From CAVQMB01 sp963713445 (GTDB lineage: Bacteria; Pseudomonadota; Gammaproteobacteria; Competibacterales; Competibacteraceae), in NCBI GenBank assembly GCA_963713445.1, contig CAVQMB010000014.1, forward strand, positions 19,275 through 83,274: DNA of 64,000 nt, written 5' to 3'. Numbering within the stretch: the stretch's first letter is position 1; every line of letters begins with the position of its first letter. The notes below the pieces were generated by a model. That model was not told the origin of the DNA. It was given only the letters and a program-made list of their open reading frames with translations, and ran no database searches. Made by a program: the position numbers and the translations under genes. Of this stretch, positions 8,762 to 17,419 are shown piece by piece.

Positions 8762-8956
8762 TCAGCCGGTGGTGAACCCGCCGTCCACCGTCAGGGTGAT
8801 GCCGTTGACCATACCGGCCCCGGGCCCGAGCAGATACAGCACGGCCGCGGCCACCTCGGCCGGCTCGGCGAAGCGCCCGAGCGGAATCCGGGCCTTCATG
8901 CGCCCGGCCTTGTCGGGATCAGCCCAGGCCCTGGCGGCCATCGGGGTCCAGGTCAC
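8762..8956 (-). pseudogene. C-terminal remnant of a short-chain dehydrogenase
   Basis: The 64 residues correspond to the last quarter of an SDR: TPMAARAW, RIPLGRFAEPAEVAAAVLYLLGPGAG and NGITLTVDGGFTTG. The Rossmann TGxxxGxG motif and the YxxxK catalytic pair are missing because nothing SDR-like lies upstream. The break is at about 8957, where the regulatory region of the next, divergent gene begins. It cannot be a working oxidoreductase. Confidence 0.8.
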
Positions 8957-9046
8957 GATTAATCCTCCCGGCTGTATCGTTTATATTTGTTGTTTACCAC
9001 ATACAATGTTTCACCCCTACCCTCCGGACAACCAGTGGACAGCCCC

Positions 9047-11959
9047 ATGACCAGCCGCCCCGGCGCCGCACCAGAATCCGTGTCCCGCCCGCAAGCCTGG
9101 CCGGCCAGCGAAGCCGCCCGCCTGCGCGATTTGCTGCGTGCACGGATCCGGGGTGAGGTACGCTTCGATGCCGCCAGCCGCGGCCTTTATGCCACCGACG
9201 CCTCCAATTACCGCCAGGTGCCGATCGGCGTGGTCATCCCGCACACGGTCGATGACGTCGTCGAGACGGTGGCGGTGGCCCGCAGCCTGCAGGCGCCGGT
9301 GCTGCTGCGCGGCGGCGGCACCAGCCTGGCCGGCCAGACCTGCAACGTGGCGCTGGTGCTGGACACGTCCAAGTATCTTGACCGGGTACTGTCGATCGAC
9401 CCCGGGCAACGCCTGGCCCGGGTCGAACCGGGGGTGGTTTGCGACGTGCTGCGCCACGCCGCCGAGGCCCACGGACTCACCTTCGGACCTGATCCGTCGA
9501 CCCACAGCCGCTGCACGCTGGGCGGCATGATCGGCAACAATTCCTGCGGCGCGCACTCGGTCATGGCCGGCAAAACGGTCAACAACATCGAAGCGCTGGA
9601 GGTGCTGACGTACGACGGTACCCGGCTGACCGTCGGACCGACCAGCGACGCCGAACTCGCGCGACTGATCGGCGCCGGCGGCCGCGTGGGCGGGCTCTAT
9701 GCCGGCCTCAAGGCTATCCGCGAGCGCTACGGCGACGCCATCCGCCGCGAATTCCCCGACATCCGCCGGCGGGTATCCGGCTACAACCTCGATGCCCTGC
9801 TGCCCGAAAACGGCTGTAACGTCGCGCAGGCCCTGGTCGGAACTGAAGGCACCTGCGCCATCACCCTGGGCGCCACCGCCCGGCTGGTGGCCAGCCCGCC
9901 GGTCCGGGTGCTGCTAGTGCTGGGCTTCGATGACATCTGTACTGCCGGCGACCACGCGCCGGGGCTGATGCCGTTCGGACCGCTGTGCATCGAGGGGCTG
10001 GACGAACATATTATCGGCGACATGCGCAAGAAGGGCCTGGAGCTGGACGCCATCCGCCTGCTGCCGGCCGGTAACGCCTGGCTGATGGTCGAATTCGGTG
10101 GCACCAGTCGCGATGAGGCCGAAGCCCAGGCCACGGCGGCGGCTTCCACCCTGGCGGCCGCCAGCAGCGGCGCCCAGCTCTATACCGAGCCGCGCGACCA
10201 GCGCACGGTCTGGTCGATCCGGGAAAGCGGCGCGGCGGCAACCAATGCCGTGCCCGGTGAGCCGGAGACCTATCCGGGTTGGGAAGACGCTGCCGTGGAC
10301 CCCGCCCGGGTCGGCGACTACCTGCGGGACTTCCGCACCCTGCTGGGCAAATTCGGCTACAAATCCTCCCTCTACGGCCATTTCGGCGACGGCTGTATTC
10401 ACGGCCGCATTACATTTGATCTGCACAGCCGTGACGGGCTGAAAACCTGGCGCCGGTTCATGGAGGCCGCCGCCGACCTGGTGGTGCGCTACGGCGGCTC
10501 GCTGTCTGGCGAGCACGGCGACGGCCAGGCCCGCGCCGAGCTGCTGCCGCGCATGTTCAGCCCCACCATCATGCAGGCTTTCGCCGAGTTCAAGCGGCTC
10601 TGGGACCCGGACAACAAGCTCAATCCCGGCAAGCTCATCGACCCCGCCCGGTTCGACCAGGATCTGCGTACCGGACCGGACTACACCCCGCTGCAGCCGG
10701 CCACGGTGTTCCGTTTCCCGCGCGACCAGGGCAGCTTCGCCAGTGCCGCCGGACGCTGTGTGGGCACCGCCAAGTGCCGCCGGATCGAAGGCGGCGTGAT
10801 GTGCCCCAGCTACCGTGCCACCCGCGAGGAAGCCTACTCCACCCGTGGCCGGGCACGGCTGCTGTTCGAACTGGTACAGGGCGATCCGGTCGACGATCTG
10901 TGGGACAACGAAACGGTCAAGGACTCGCTGGACCTGTGCCTGGCCTGTAAGGGCTGCCGCCACGAGTGTCCCGTGCAGGTGGACATGGCCACCTACAAGG
11001 CCGAGTTTATGGCCCATTACTACCAGCACCACCGGCGCCCGCGCCAGGCCTGGACCATCGGCCGCTTCCACGAATGGGCCCGGCTGGCCGGTGCCGCACC
11101 GCGTTTGGTCAACGCCGCGCTGGGGCTGCCCGGCGTCAGTGGCCTGGCCAAACGGCTGGCCGGCGTCGCCCCGGCCCGCGCTCTGCCGCGGTTCTCGGCC
11201 CGCCCCTTCACCCGCAGCTACCGCAGCGCGCCCAGCGGCGACGACCGGCCCGCTGTGGTGCTGTGGCCCGACACCTTCAACAACTTCCTGCACGCCGCGG
11301 CGCTCAGCCAGGCCCGGCAGGTGCTGGAAGCCCTGGGCTTTGCCGTGCTGCTGCCGGGCCGGCCAGTCTGCTGCGGTCGACCGCTGTACGACTTCGGCTT
11401 CGCCAACCGGGTCCGGCAACGCCTGGCCCATGCGCTCGACACCCTGCAGTTCGCGGTCGAGCGAGAGTTGCCCGTGATCGGCCTGGAGCCCGCCTGCCTG
11501 GGCAGTTTCCGTGACGAATTGCTGAGCCTGTTTCCGGACGATACGCGAGCCCGGTGGCTGGCGCAGAACAGCTGGCTGCTAGCGGATTTTCTGGTCACCC
11601 AGGACGAGCTGGAGCTGCCGCAGCTCAGTGGCCGGGCGCTGATCCACGGGCACTGCCATCAGAAGGCGCTGTTCGGCATGCAAGGCAGCCGCACGCTGTT
11701 GCAGCGCCTGGGGTTGGAGGTCGAGCTGCTGGACGCCGGCTGCTGCGGCATGGCGGGCGCTTTCGGCTTCGACCCGGCCCGCTACGAGGTTTCGCAGCGA
11801 ATCGGCGAGGAAACCCTGCTGCCGGCAGTGCGCGCCGCCACCGCCGATACCCTGATCGTCGCCGACGGCTACAGCTGCCGCGAGCAGATTGTCCAGGCCA
11901 CCGGCCGCCAGCCGCTACACACGGCGGACGTGCTGGGGCGGGCATTGAACGGCGGGTGA
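9047..11959 (+). CDS. FAD/Fe-S D-2-hydroxyacid dehydrogenase, YdiJ-like
   Basis: About 970 residues. The N-terminal half is a VAO-type FAD domain (VLLRGGGTSLAGQTC for FAD, FGPDPSTHSRCTLGGMIGNNSCGAHS) with the FAD-oxidase C-terminal domain (LYGHFGDGCIHGRI, LSGEHGDGQAR). Then come Fe-S motifs, CLACKGCRHECP being the clearest, and two CCG domains (LLPGRPVCCGRPLYDFG, LLDAGCCGMAGAFG). This is the layout of E. coli YdiJ, a D-2-hydroxyglutarate dehydrogenase; D-lactate or glycolate are alternative substrates. I chose the ATG at 9047 (MTSRPGAAPESV); an in-frame start at 8987 would add residues of unlikely composition. Confidence 0.85.
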   Translation: MTSRPGAAPESVSRPQAWPASEAARLRDLLRARIRGEVRFDAASRGLYATDASNYRQVPIGVVIPHTVDDVVETVAVARSLQAPVLLRGGGTSLAGQTCNVALVLDTSKYLDRVLSIDPGQRLARVEPGVVCDVLRHAAEAHGLTFGPDPSTHSRCTLGGMIGNNSCGAHSVMAGKTVNNIEALEVLTYDGTRLTVGPTSDAELARLIGAGGRVGGLYAGLKAIRERYGDAIRREFPDIRRRVSGYNLDALLPENGCNVAQALVGTEGTCAITLGATARLVASPPVRVLLVLGFDDICTAGDHAPGLMPFGPLCIEGLDEHIIGDMRKKGLELDAIRLLPAGNAWLMVEFGGTSRDEAEAQATAAASTLAAASSGAQLYTEPRDQRTVWSIRESGAAATNAVPGEPETYPGWEDAAVDPARVGDYLRDFRTLLGKFGYKSSLYGHFGDGCIHGRITFDLHSRDGLKTWRRFMEAAADLVVRYGGSLSGEHGDGQARAELLPRMFSPTIMQAFAEFKRLWDPDNKLNPGKLIDPARFDQDLRTGPDYTPLQPATVFRFPRDQGSFASAAGRCVGTAKCRRIEGGVMCPSYRATREEAYSTRGRARLLFELVQGDPVDDLWDNETVKDSLDLCLACKGCRHECPVQVDMATYKAEFMAHYYQHHRRPRQAWTIGRFHEWARLAGAAPRLVNAALGLPGVSGLAKRLAGVAPARALPRFSARPFTRSYRSAPSGDDRPAVVLWPDTFNNFLHAAALSQARQVLEALGFAVLLPGRPVCCGRPLYDFGFANRVRQRLAHALDTLQFAVERELPVIGLEPACLGSFRDELLSLFPDDTRARWLAQNSWLLADFLVTQDELELPQLSGRALIHGHCHQKALFGMQGSRTLLQRLGLEVELLDAGCCGMAGAFGFDPARYEVSQRIGEETLLPAVRAATADTLIVADGYSCREQIVQATGRQPLHTADVLGRALNGG

Positions 11960-12074
11960 CCGTTGTCAACCGCATCGCGCACCAGCGCCGGGTTGTCCGG
12001 CCGTCGGTACCACCACGGCCTCGGCTCGCCGATGATCACCGCCGCCGGCAACGGGTCGAAATGGGGTATCCGCC

Positions 12075-12704
12075 TCAGACCCCCAGCCGTTCACTGGACA
12101 GGAACGTCACCCCGGCCCCGGTCATCTGCCGGCGCGCCTGAGCCAGCGAACCATCGAGGTCGATGGCACGGCAGGCGTCCTCGATCAACGTCACCTCAAA
12201 GCCATGCTGGCGTGCGTCCAGCGCCGACCAGGCGACGCAGTAATCGGTCGCCAGGCCGCACAGGTAGAGCCTGCCGAAACCCCGGTCGCGCAGATAACCT
12301 GTGAGACCGGTCGGCGTCTGATGGTCATTCTCATAGAACGCCGAGTAGGAATCGATATCCTTGCGGAATCCTTTCCGGATGATCAGCTCAGCGGCGGTGG
12401 TGACCAGATCGGCATGAAACGCCGCACCGGGCGTGTCCTGCACACAATGATCGGGCCACAACACCTGCACGCCATAGGGCATGTCCACAGTGGTAAAAGG
12501 CGCGGCCCCCGGATGCCTGCTGGCAAACGAGGAATGACCGGGCGGATGCCAGTCTTGTGTCAGCACGCTGTGCTGGAAGCGGCCCGCGAGTCGATTGATC
12601 ACAGCGACAATCTGATCACCCTGCGGGACTGCCAGCGCACCGCCCGGGCAGAAATCGTTCTGGATATCGGTAATCAGCAGCAGATCGCGGCTCTGATCGA
12701 TCAT
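12075..12704 (-). CDS. pncA: Nicotinamidase
   Basis: This 209-residue isochorismatase-fold enzyme carries the catalytic Asp and metal ligands (LLITDIQNDFCPGGALAV, TQDWHPPGHSSF) and the nucleophilic cysteine motif LCGLATDYCVAWSALDA. WPDHCVQDTPGAAF is typical of PncA. It deamidates nicotinamide to nicotinate in NAD salvage. A good AGGAGGG lies seven bases before the ATG at 12704, so the longer open frame upstream is not used. It sits downstream of, and parallel to, the histidine kinase gene with a 49-base gap. Confidence 0.9.
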   Translation of the reverse strand: MIDQSRDLLLITDIQNDFCPGGALAVPQGDQIVAVINRLAGRFQHSVLTQDWHPPGHSSFASRHPGAAPFTTVDMPYGVQVLWPDHCVQDTPGAAFHADLVTTAAELIIRKGFRKDIDSYSAFYENDHQTPTGLTGYLRDRGFGRLYLCGLATDYCVAWSALDARQHGFEVTLIEDACRAIDLDGSLAQARRQMTGAGVTFLSSERLGV

Positions 12705-12753
12705 CACAGACCCTCCTGCAGCATGGCCATAAATCCTTAAATTGTAACCCCGC

Positions 12754-14100
12754 TCAGGCACCGGCGTCGCCGGTGCCCTCATGTCGCCACGGCAGACTCA
12801 CGCGAACGCTCAGACCGCCCAGCTCCGGCGAGCGATCGAACGCAAGCCGGCCGCCGTACTGTTCGACGATGTCCGCGACTATGGCCAGCCCCAGGCCATG
12901 CCCCTGCAGTTGCTCGTCAAGACGCACGCCACGCCGGGTCAGCCGCTCGAGTTGAGACTGTGGGCAGCCGGGGCCATCATCCTCGACCAGCAGTTCCACC
13001 CCGGCGGTCCCGCTGGCCGCGCTCAGCCGCACCACGCCGCGGGCCCACTGGCAGGCATTGTCCAGCAGGTTTCCCAGCAGCTCGAGAAGATCGTCGCGGT
13101 CACCCGGGAACACCTCTTCAGCCGCGACCCGGGTCTGCAGCTCAAGCGCCTTATCACGATAGATGCGGCGCAGGGTATCGAGCAGGTCAGTCACTTCGGT
13201 GCTGAGCAGCACCCGCTGTCCCGGACTCGCCGGTCCGACGATACGGGCCCGTTTCAATTCACGCTCGATCAGGGTGCGAATGGTGCGGGTCTGCTGACGC
13301 AGCGCAGTGCCTTGCTGGTCGGGGGTCTGCTCGGCCAGTTGCACCAGCACCGCCAGCGGCGTCTTCAGCGCATGGGCCAGATTTCCCAGGGCATGGCGGG
13401 AACGGTGGGCGCGCTGCTCCAGGGTCACCAGCAGCCGATTGACTTCAGCCGTCAGCGGCCGGATCTCGAGCGCTGCCGTGGCCGTATCGAGCTGGCGGAT
13501 CTCGCCGCGGCTGAGGCGCTGGATGTCGTGACCGATCCGACGCAGCGGCCGCAACCCCGCCCGGACGATCAGATACTGCGCCACCAGCAGCACCGCCAGT
13601 ACCACCATGGCGCCAACCATCAGCCCCACGGTGAGCCGCTGCAGGCTACGGCTGATCGGCGTGTAGTCCTCGGCCACCACGATGCGTAACGGCTGGCCCT
13701 GCAGGGTCAAGCTGCGACCGGTGACCAGCAGGATCTGGTGCTCGGGGCCGGTGCTGAACTGCGCGTCCGCGTCCGGGTCGCTGCCAGCCGGCAGATGCAG
13801 TCCGCTGTCCCATAACGATCGCGAGCGCAGTGTCTGCGCGCCGGAATAGATCACAAAGTAATGGCCCGAGTAAGGCTGACGGTAGAACGGGTTCAGCCGC
13901 TCCGGGCGCAGGTGCAGCCGGCGATCGGTATCAAAGTAAAGCGCGGTCAGGACACTATCGACGTCATGGTGCAACCGGGTCAGCATCAACGTTTCGGTCA
14001 TGCGCTGCAGCGAATAATGCAGCGCACCCAGCGCCAGTGCCGTGAGCACCACCAGGGCAATAATCAGGCTCCCCGACAGCCGCGCGCTCAGCGAGGCCAT
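12754..14100 (-). CDS. Two-component sensor histidine kinase
   Basis: The 448-residue kinase has an N-terminal membrane helix (about 10-30), a periplasmic domain of about 120 residues, a second helix (about 157-180), a HAMP-like linker, an H-box (NLAHALKTPLA, His243), an N-box (ELLGNLLDNACQWA) and G-boxes (EDDGPGC, GHGLGLAIV). It resembles PhoQ/QseC-type kinases. It begins three bases after the response regulator stop, in one operon with PepSY and cytochrome genes, so redox state or a metal ion is a reasonable but unproven signal. Confidence 0.88.
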   Translation of the reverse strand: MASLSARLSGSLIIALVVLTALALGALHYSLQRMTETLMLTRLHHDVDSVLTALYFDTDRRLHLRPERLNPFYRQPYSGHYFVIYSGAQTLRSRSLWDSGLHLPAGSDPDADAQFSTGPEHQILLVTGRSLTLQGQPLRIVVAEDYTPISRSLQRLTVGLMVGAMVVLAVLLVAQYLIVRAGLRPLRRIGHDIQRLSRGEIRQLDTATAALEIRPLTAEVNRLLVTLEQRAHRSRHALGNLAHALKTPLAVLVQLAEQTPDQQGTALRQQTRTIRTLIERELKRARIVGPASPGQRVLLSTEVTDLLDTLRRIYRDKALELQTRVAAEEVFPGDRDDLLELLGNLLDNACQWARGVVRLSAASGTAGVELLVEDDGPGCPQSQLERLTRRGVRLDEQLQGHGLGLAIVADIVEQYGGRLAFDRSPELGGLSVRVSLPWRHEGTGDAGA

Positions 14101-14103
14101 GGC

Positions 14104-14769
14104 TCAGCCGGAAAACACGTAGCCCTGGCCCCGCCGGGTCTGGATCCGGTCCCGGCCCAGCTTGCGCCGCAGCCGGTTGATGTAGACCTCCAGCACGTTG
14201 CTGTCCTTGTCGTCGTCATCGTCCTCGTACAACCGCTCCTGCAGCTGGGCCTTGCTCAGCAGGCGGCCGGGATTGAGCATGAAGTAGCGCAACAGACGGA
14301 ATTCGTGCCCGGTCAGGGCAAATGGTGGTGCATCACCCACCGTTACCGTCTGGTCGGATTCGTCCAGGGCCAGATCGCCGACCCGCACCAGGCCACTGGG
14401 CAGTTGGGCGTTGCTGCGGCGGATCAGTGCCTGCAGTCGCACCAGCAGCTCTTCGACATAAAACGGCTTGCCCAGATAGTCGTCAGCACCGGCCTTGAAC
14501 CCGGCCACGCGCTCGTGCCAGGCGTCGCGCGCGGTGAGAATCAGCACCGGTACCGCATTCCCATGGCGGCGCCAGTGCTGCAAAACCTCCAGCCCGGAAC
14601 CGTCGGGCAGTCCCAGGTCAAGCACGATGGCATCGTAGGACAGCTCGTGACCCAGATGCTGGCCATCGACCCCACTATCGGTCAGATCGACCCGGTAACC
14701 GGCCGAACTGAGCGCTTCCTTAAGCCGTGGCCCCAGGGCCGGATCATCCTCGATCAACAGCAACCGCAT
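14104..14769 (-). CDS. OmpR-family response regulator
   Basis: At 221 residues it has the receiver domain (acidic pair D8/D9, phosphorylation site D51 in VLDLGLPDG, lysine in LGKPF) and a C-terminal winged helix (LTGHEFRLLRYFMLNPGRLLS through EVYINRLRRKLG). DDDDDKDSN in the winged-helix region is an unusually acidic run. It pairs with the kinase gene immediately downstream, and its ATG lies two bases after the upstream PepSY stop. Confidence 0.92.
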   Translation of the reverse strand: MRLLLIEDDPALGPRLKEALSSAGYRVDLTDSGVDGQHLGHELSYDAIVLDLGLPDGSGLEVLQHWRRHGNAVPVLILTARDAWHERVAGFKAGADDYLGKPFYVEELLVRLQALIRRSNAQLPSGLVRVGDLALDESDQTVTVGDAPPFALTGHEFRLLRYFMLNPGRLLSKAQLQERLYEDDDDDKDSNVLEVYINRLRRKLGRDRIQTRRGQGYVFSG

Positions 14770-14771
14770 AA

Positions 14772-15194
14772 TCAGTTCTCGTCGTCAGCGTCGTCGTGCT
14801 TGAGCAGGCGGCCGCTCTTGATATCATAGTTATAACGTCGCAGCCGGCCTTTGCTGTCAATCCGGAATACTTCGTACATCAGCAACTTACCGGTGGTCGC
14901 GGAATAATACAGTTCGTGCATGGTGCCGTGCTTGTCGAGAAATTCGATTTCGTAAACCAGCCCGACGTGCGGTTTGCGGTTGAGTTCCGCCTCCAGCACG
15001 TGGCCACCGCCGTAACGCCGCCGGGCATCAGCGATGATGGTCGCCAGCGACACGATCTTACCTTGGTCCCGCAGTTCCCGGACGTCATCGTGATCAAACG
15101 CGTCAGCCCGGGCGTTCGGGTGCACAGCGGCGGCGAAGGCCACCGTCATCAAGGTGGCCACCAGCAACCGCCGGGGAAAACGCCGCTCAGGCAC
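14772..15194 (-). CDS. Periplasmic PepSY-domain protein
   Basis: The 140-residue protein starts at GTG, has a twin-arginine-like signal region (MPERRFPRRLLVATLMTVAFAA) and one PepSY domain (IVSLATIIADARRRYGGGHVLEAELN, YEIEFLDKHGTMHELYYSATTGKLL). It ends in an acidic tail (DDADDEN). PepSY domains act as inhibitors or sensors near the membrane. The start overlaps the end of the cytochrome gene by eight bases, so translation is probably coupled. It may feed the downstream two-component system, as in similar PepSY-cytochrome-kinase clusters. Confidence 0.8.
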   Translation of the reverse strand: MPERRFPRRLLVATLMTVAFAAAVHPNARADAFDHDDVRELRDQGKIVSLATIIADARRRYGGGHVLEAELNRKPHVGLVYEIEFLDKHGTMHELYYSATTGKLLMYEVFRIDSKGRLRRYNYDIKSGRLLKHDDADDEN

Positions 15195-15756
15195 GCTTGC
15201 GCCCCGTCACCATGGCCCGGACCAGGTTTTCCCGATGCAGCAGGCTTTCCAGCACCACGCCGCCCACGTGCACGGCGACCAGGAACACCGTGAAATTGGC
15301 GCAGAACTCGTGAAATTCCTTGAGCTGGTGAATGGTGGCATCGCTGGTGCCCTTGAGCAGGCCGGCCAGGGGCCCGGCCCAGGCGTCGGCCCCGTACAGC
15401 GACATGCCGCTCAGCGTGGTCGCCAGCAGCATCAGCAACAGCAAAACAATCATCGCGCCACCGGCCGGATTGTGGCCAATGTAGCGTGGTGCCCGCAACA
15501 ACACTATCTTCCTGAGATAGCCAAGCACCCGCCGCGGTCCGTAGACAAAATCACGAAACCGGGCGTGACGGCTGCCGAACAGGCCCCAAATCAACCGGAA
15601 CGAAATGAGCCCGGCGACCACGTAACCGGCTGTCACGTGCAGGTTCTCCCAGCCATCGCCGGCAAAGTAGGCGATGAAAAATCCGGCCACCAGTGCCCAG
15701 TGGAACAACCGGATCAGTGGATCCCAGACTCTGATTTCCCTTGCCTGTAGCGTCAT
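15187..15756 (-). CDS. Cytochrome b561-type membrane protein
   Basis: The 189 residues contain four hydrophobic segments with haem-ligand histidines: VWDPLIRLFHWALVAGF, LHVTAGYVVAGLISFRLIWG, GGAMIVLLLLMLLATTLSG and VFLVAVHVGGVVLESLLHRENL. This is the Ni/Fe-hydrogenase/b561 domain that carries electrons across the inner membrane, usually to or from a periplasmic c-type cytochrome. No such partner gene is adjacent. The flanking PepSY genes suggest one functional unit with the two-component system. Confidence 0.87.
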   Translation of the reverse strand: MTLQAREIRVWDPLIRLFHWALVAGFFIAYFAGDGWENLHVTAGYVVAGLISFRLIWGLFGSRHARFRDFVYGPRRVLGYLRKIVLLRAPRYIGHNPAGGAMIVLLLLMLLATTLSGMSLYGADAWAGPLAGLLKGTSDATIHQLKEFHEFCANFTVFLVAVHVGGVVLESLLHRENLVRAMVTGRKRA

Positions 15757-15769
15757 CGTGCGTGTCCTC

Positions 15770-15800
15770 GCGGGGCACCGGCACAGCGCCGGCGCCCCGC
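15770..15800. promoter_or_regulatory. Hairpin between the small PepSY gene and the cytochrome gene
   Basis: GCGGGGC and GCCCCGC enclose a second stem (CCGGC with GCCGG) around a five-base loop. It lies just after the PepSY stop on the minus strand and about 14 bases before the cytochrome start. There is no U-run. It probably stabilises the PepSY message or partly terminates before the cytochrome gene. Confidence 0.6.
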
Positions 15801-15808
15801 TCCCTGAC

Positions 15809-16081
15809 TCAGTCGTCGCCGCCCGGCCCGGCGGTGATCAGCCGGCCACCGTCAACGGCATAGTACATCGTCCAACGCTGGCCATCCTTGCCGCTGACCT
15901 GGACTTCCCAGGCTTCGGCACCACGCTTGCGTTCCTTGTAGGCCTTGACCACTTTACCGGGGTGGGCGGTGAGGGCCATAGCCATGGCCTGCTGTTTGCT
16001 GATCGCGCCCTCGGCGGCCAGGGCCAGGGCGGAACTGGCCAGCAGCACCGTACTCACAAAAGTAGTGACAACACTCTTCAT
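15809..16081 (-). CDS. Small secreted PepSY-domain protein
   Basis: The 90 residues start MKSVVTTFVSTVLLASSALALAAEG, a clear signal peptide, followed by a PepSY domain (ISKQQAMAMALTAHPGKVVKAYKERKRGAEAWEVQVSG). It is the first gene of the leftward PepSY-cytochrome-PepSY-regulator-kinase string. The longer open frame upstream (to 16132) is not favoured because the signal peptide starts here. It diverges from the DUF4396 gene, leaving 125 bases for two promoters. Confidence 0.8.
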   Translation of the reverse strand: MKSVVTTFVSTVLLASSALALAAEGAISKQQAMAMALTAHPGKVVKAYKERKRGAEAWEVQVSGKDGQRWTMYYAVDGGRLITAGPGGDD

Positions 16082-16206
16082 AGCTGCCTGTTCCTCGTCT
16101 CGTGTGTTGAGTTGGCATCTGCAGCCGTCCATGTGCGGCTACGGGACACACGATAGCAACGCGGACTTAAAGCAAACTGAAAAGGGGAGCAGCACGCCAG
16201 GCGATT

Positions 16207-16656
16207 ATGCTCGATACCGTATCGTGGATCTTTCTGGCGCTCGGTGGGGTAACCGGGCTCATCATTCTAAGCGACGTCATCCGCCACCCTCAGCCAATGA
16301 CCGTGATGAACGTCACATCGCCGATTACCGGGCTATATTTCCCGCTGCTCGGACTGGCGTTTTACCGGCAAATGGGGCGCGCCCATGCGGCTGGCCGCAG
16401 CCATAATATGGGCCAGCGCTCACCGGGCCAGGCGCTGATCGACGCGATCAAGGCCGACGCCCTGTCGCTGGTCGCCTTCGAGGTGGGTATGTTCGGCTGG
16501 ATGGCGGTGGCAGCCCTGCTGCTGCTCGATGGCGAACCGGCCGTCTCCGGGCCGGTGTTCTGGTTCATGATGCAGATCGCCATGATGCTGGGTTTCGCCA
16601 CCGCCTACCCGGCCAACTGGCTGCTGGTGCGGCGCGGCATCAAGCACGCCCTGTAG
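16207..16656 (+). CDS. DUF4396 membrane protein
   Basis: This 149-residue protein has four likely membrane segments (WIFLALGGVTGLIILSDVI, ITGLYFPLLGLAFY, LVAFEVGMFGWMAVAALLLL and FWFMMQIAMMLGFATAYPANWLL). The spacing and the P-x-N-W-x-L motif match the DUF4396 family, found with copper or redox proteins; its function is unknown. It stands alone between divergent PepSY and convergent GST genes. A GGGGAG about 20 bases upstream is a weak ribosome site. Confidence 0.75.
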   Translation: MLDTVSWIFLALGGVTGLIILSDVIRHPQPMTVMNVTSPITGLYFPLLGLAFYRQMGRAHAAGRSHNMGQRSPGQALIDAIKADALSLVAFEVGMFGWMAVAALLLLDGEPAVSGPVFWFMMQIAMMLGFATAYPANWLLVRRGIKHAL

Positions 16657-16680
16657 CAACTGCCGGCGTTACGGTCCGGC

Positions 16681-17292
16681 TCAGCTCTGCGGTGGCGCTG
16701 TCTGGGTCATCGACGGGCGCTGGCCGAAGTCCGCATACCAGGCCGCCAGCTTCGGGCAGCGGCCGCGCCAGTTCATATCGTCGAAGCGGAAATCCAGGTA
16801 GCTGAGTGCGCAGCCGGTGGTGATGGCGCCGATGTCCAGCCGGTCCTGCCAGTCGCCCACATCCTGCTCCAGCGCATCCAGCGAGCGTTCGATCTTGCCG
16901 CGCTGTCCACTGACCCACTCACTCCAGCGCAGCGCTTCCGGTCGCAACCAGGTTTCGTAACGGGTCAGCACGGCCGCATCGAGAATGCCGTCTGCCAGAG
17001 CCTGGCGCCGCAGCGCGTCCCAGCGGCTGGCGTCGGCCGGGAACCACCGCGGACCGTCGTGCAAGGTATCCAGATACTCGCACACCACCGGTGAGTCGTA
17101 CAGCACCTGGCCATCGTCGGTTTCCAGGGCCGGAATTTTGCCCAGCGGATTGGCCTGATTCAGGCCGCCATCGACACCGACCGGGCTGGGCGTATGGCTG
17201 ACCCGCTCCAGCCGGTCGTCGAGACCGGTTTCCAGCGCCAGCACCAGCGCTTTGCGGACATAGGGCGAGGTTGGGCTGTAATGCAGCTTCAC
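16681..17292 (-). CDS. Glutathione S-transferase family protein
   Basis: At 203 residues it has the N-terminal thioredoxin-like domain (MKLHYSPTSPYVRKALVLALETGLDDRLE, then NPLGKIPALETDDGQVLYDSPVVCEYLD) and the helical C-terminal domain. SPTSPYVRK holds the likely glutathione-activating serine. The closest well-known layout is the YibF/YfcG-like group. A detoxification role is inferred. It converges with DUF4396, with a 24-base gap. Confidence 0.88.
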   Translation of the reverse strand: MKLHYSPTSPYVRKALVLALETGLDDRLERVSHTPSPVGVDGGLNQANPLGKIPALETDDGQVLYDSPVVCEYLDTLHDGPRWFPADASRWDALRRQALADGILDAAVLTRYETWLRPEALRWSEWVSGQRGKIERSLDALEQDVGDWQDRLDIGAITTGCALSYLDFRFDDMNWRGRCPKLAAWYADFGQRPSMTQTAPPQS

Positions 17293-17419
17293 GGGGATAC
17301 CTCCGATAGCGGTTGGGCGCGCGCTGCTGCGCGCGCAAGGGGAGTGCTATAGTAGCGCCCGCGGCGCGGCCCTGTCAGTGACAGCCGGCCCATCGATCAC
17401 GCAGGGCAAGGAGATTGCC

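Noticed and set aside
8970..9046. A sigma70 promoter for the FAD/Fe-S dehydrogenase
   Set aside because: TACAAT at 9002-9007 is a fair -10 box, but nothing like TTGACA lies 16-18 bases upstream.
9914..11431. A 505-residue antisense frame over the FAD/Fe-S dehydrogenase gene
   Set aside because: The opposite strand encodes a complete protein with FAD and Fe-S motifs; the antisense product has no recognisable domain and reflects high GC.
11960..12074. A gene between the dehydrogenase and pncA
   Set aside because: The 115 bases show no start with coding character; they are only the gap between convergent stops.
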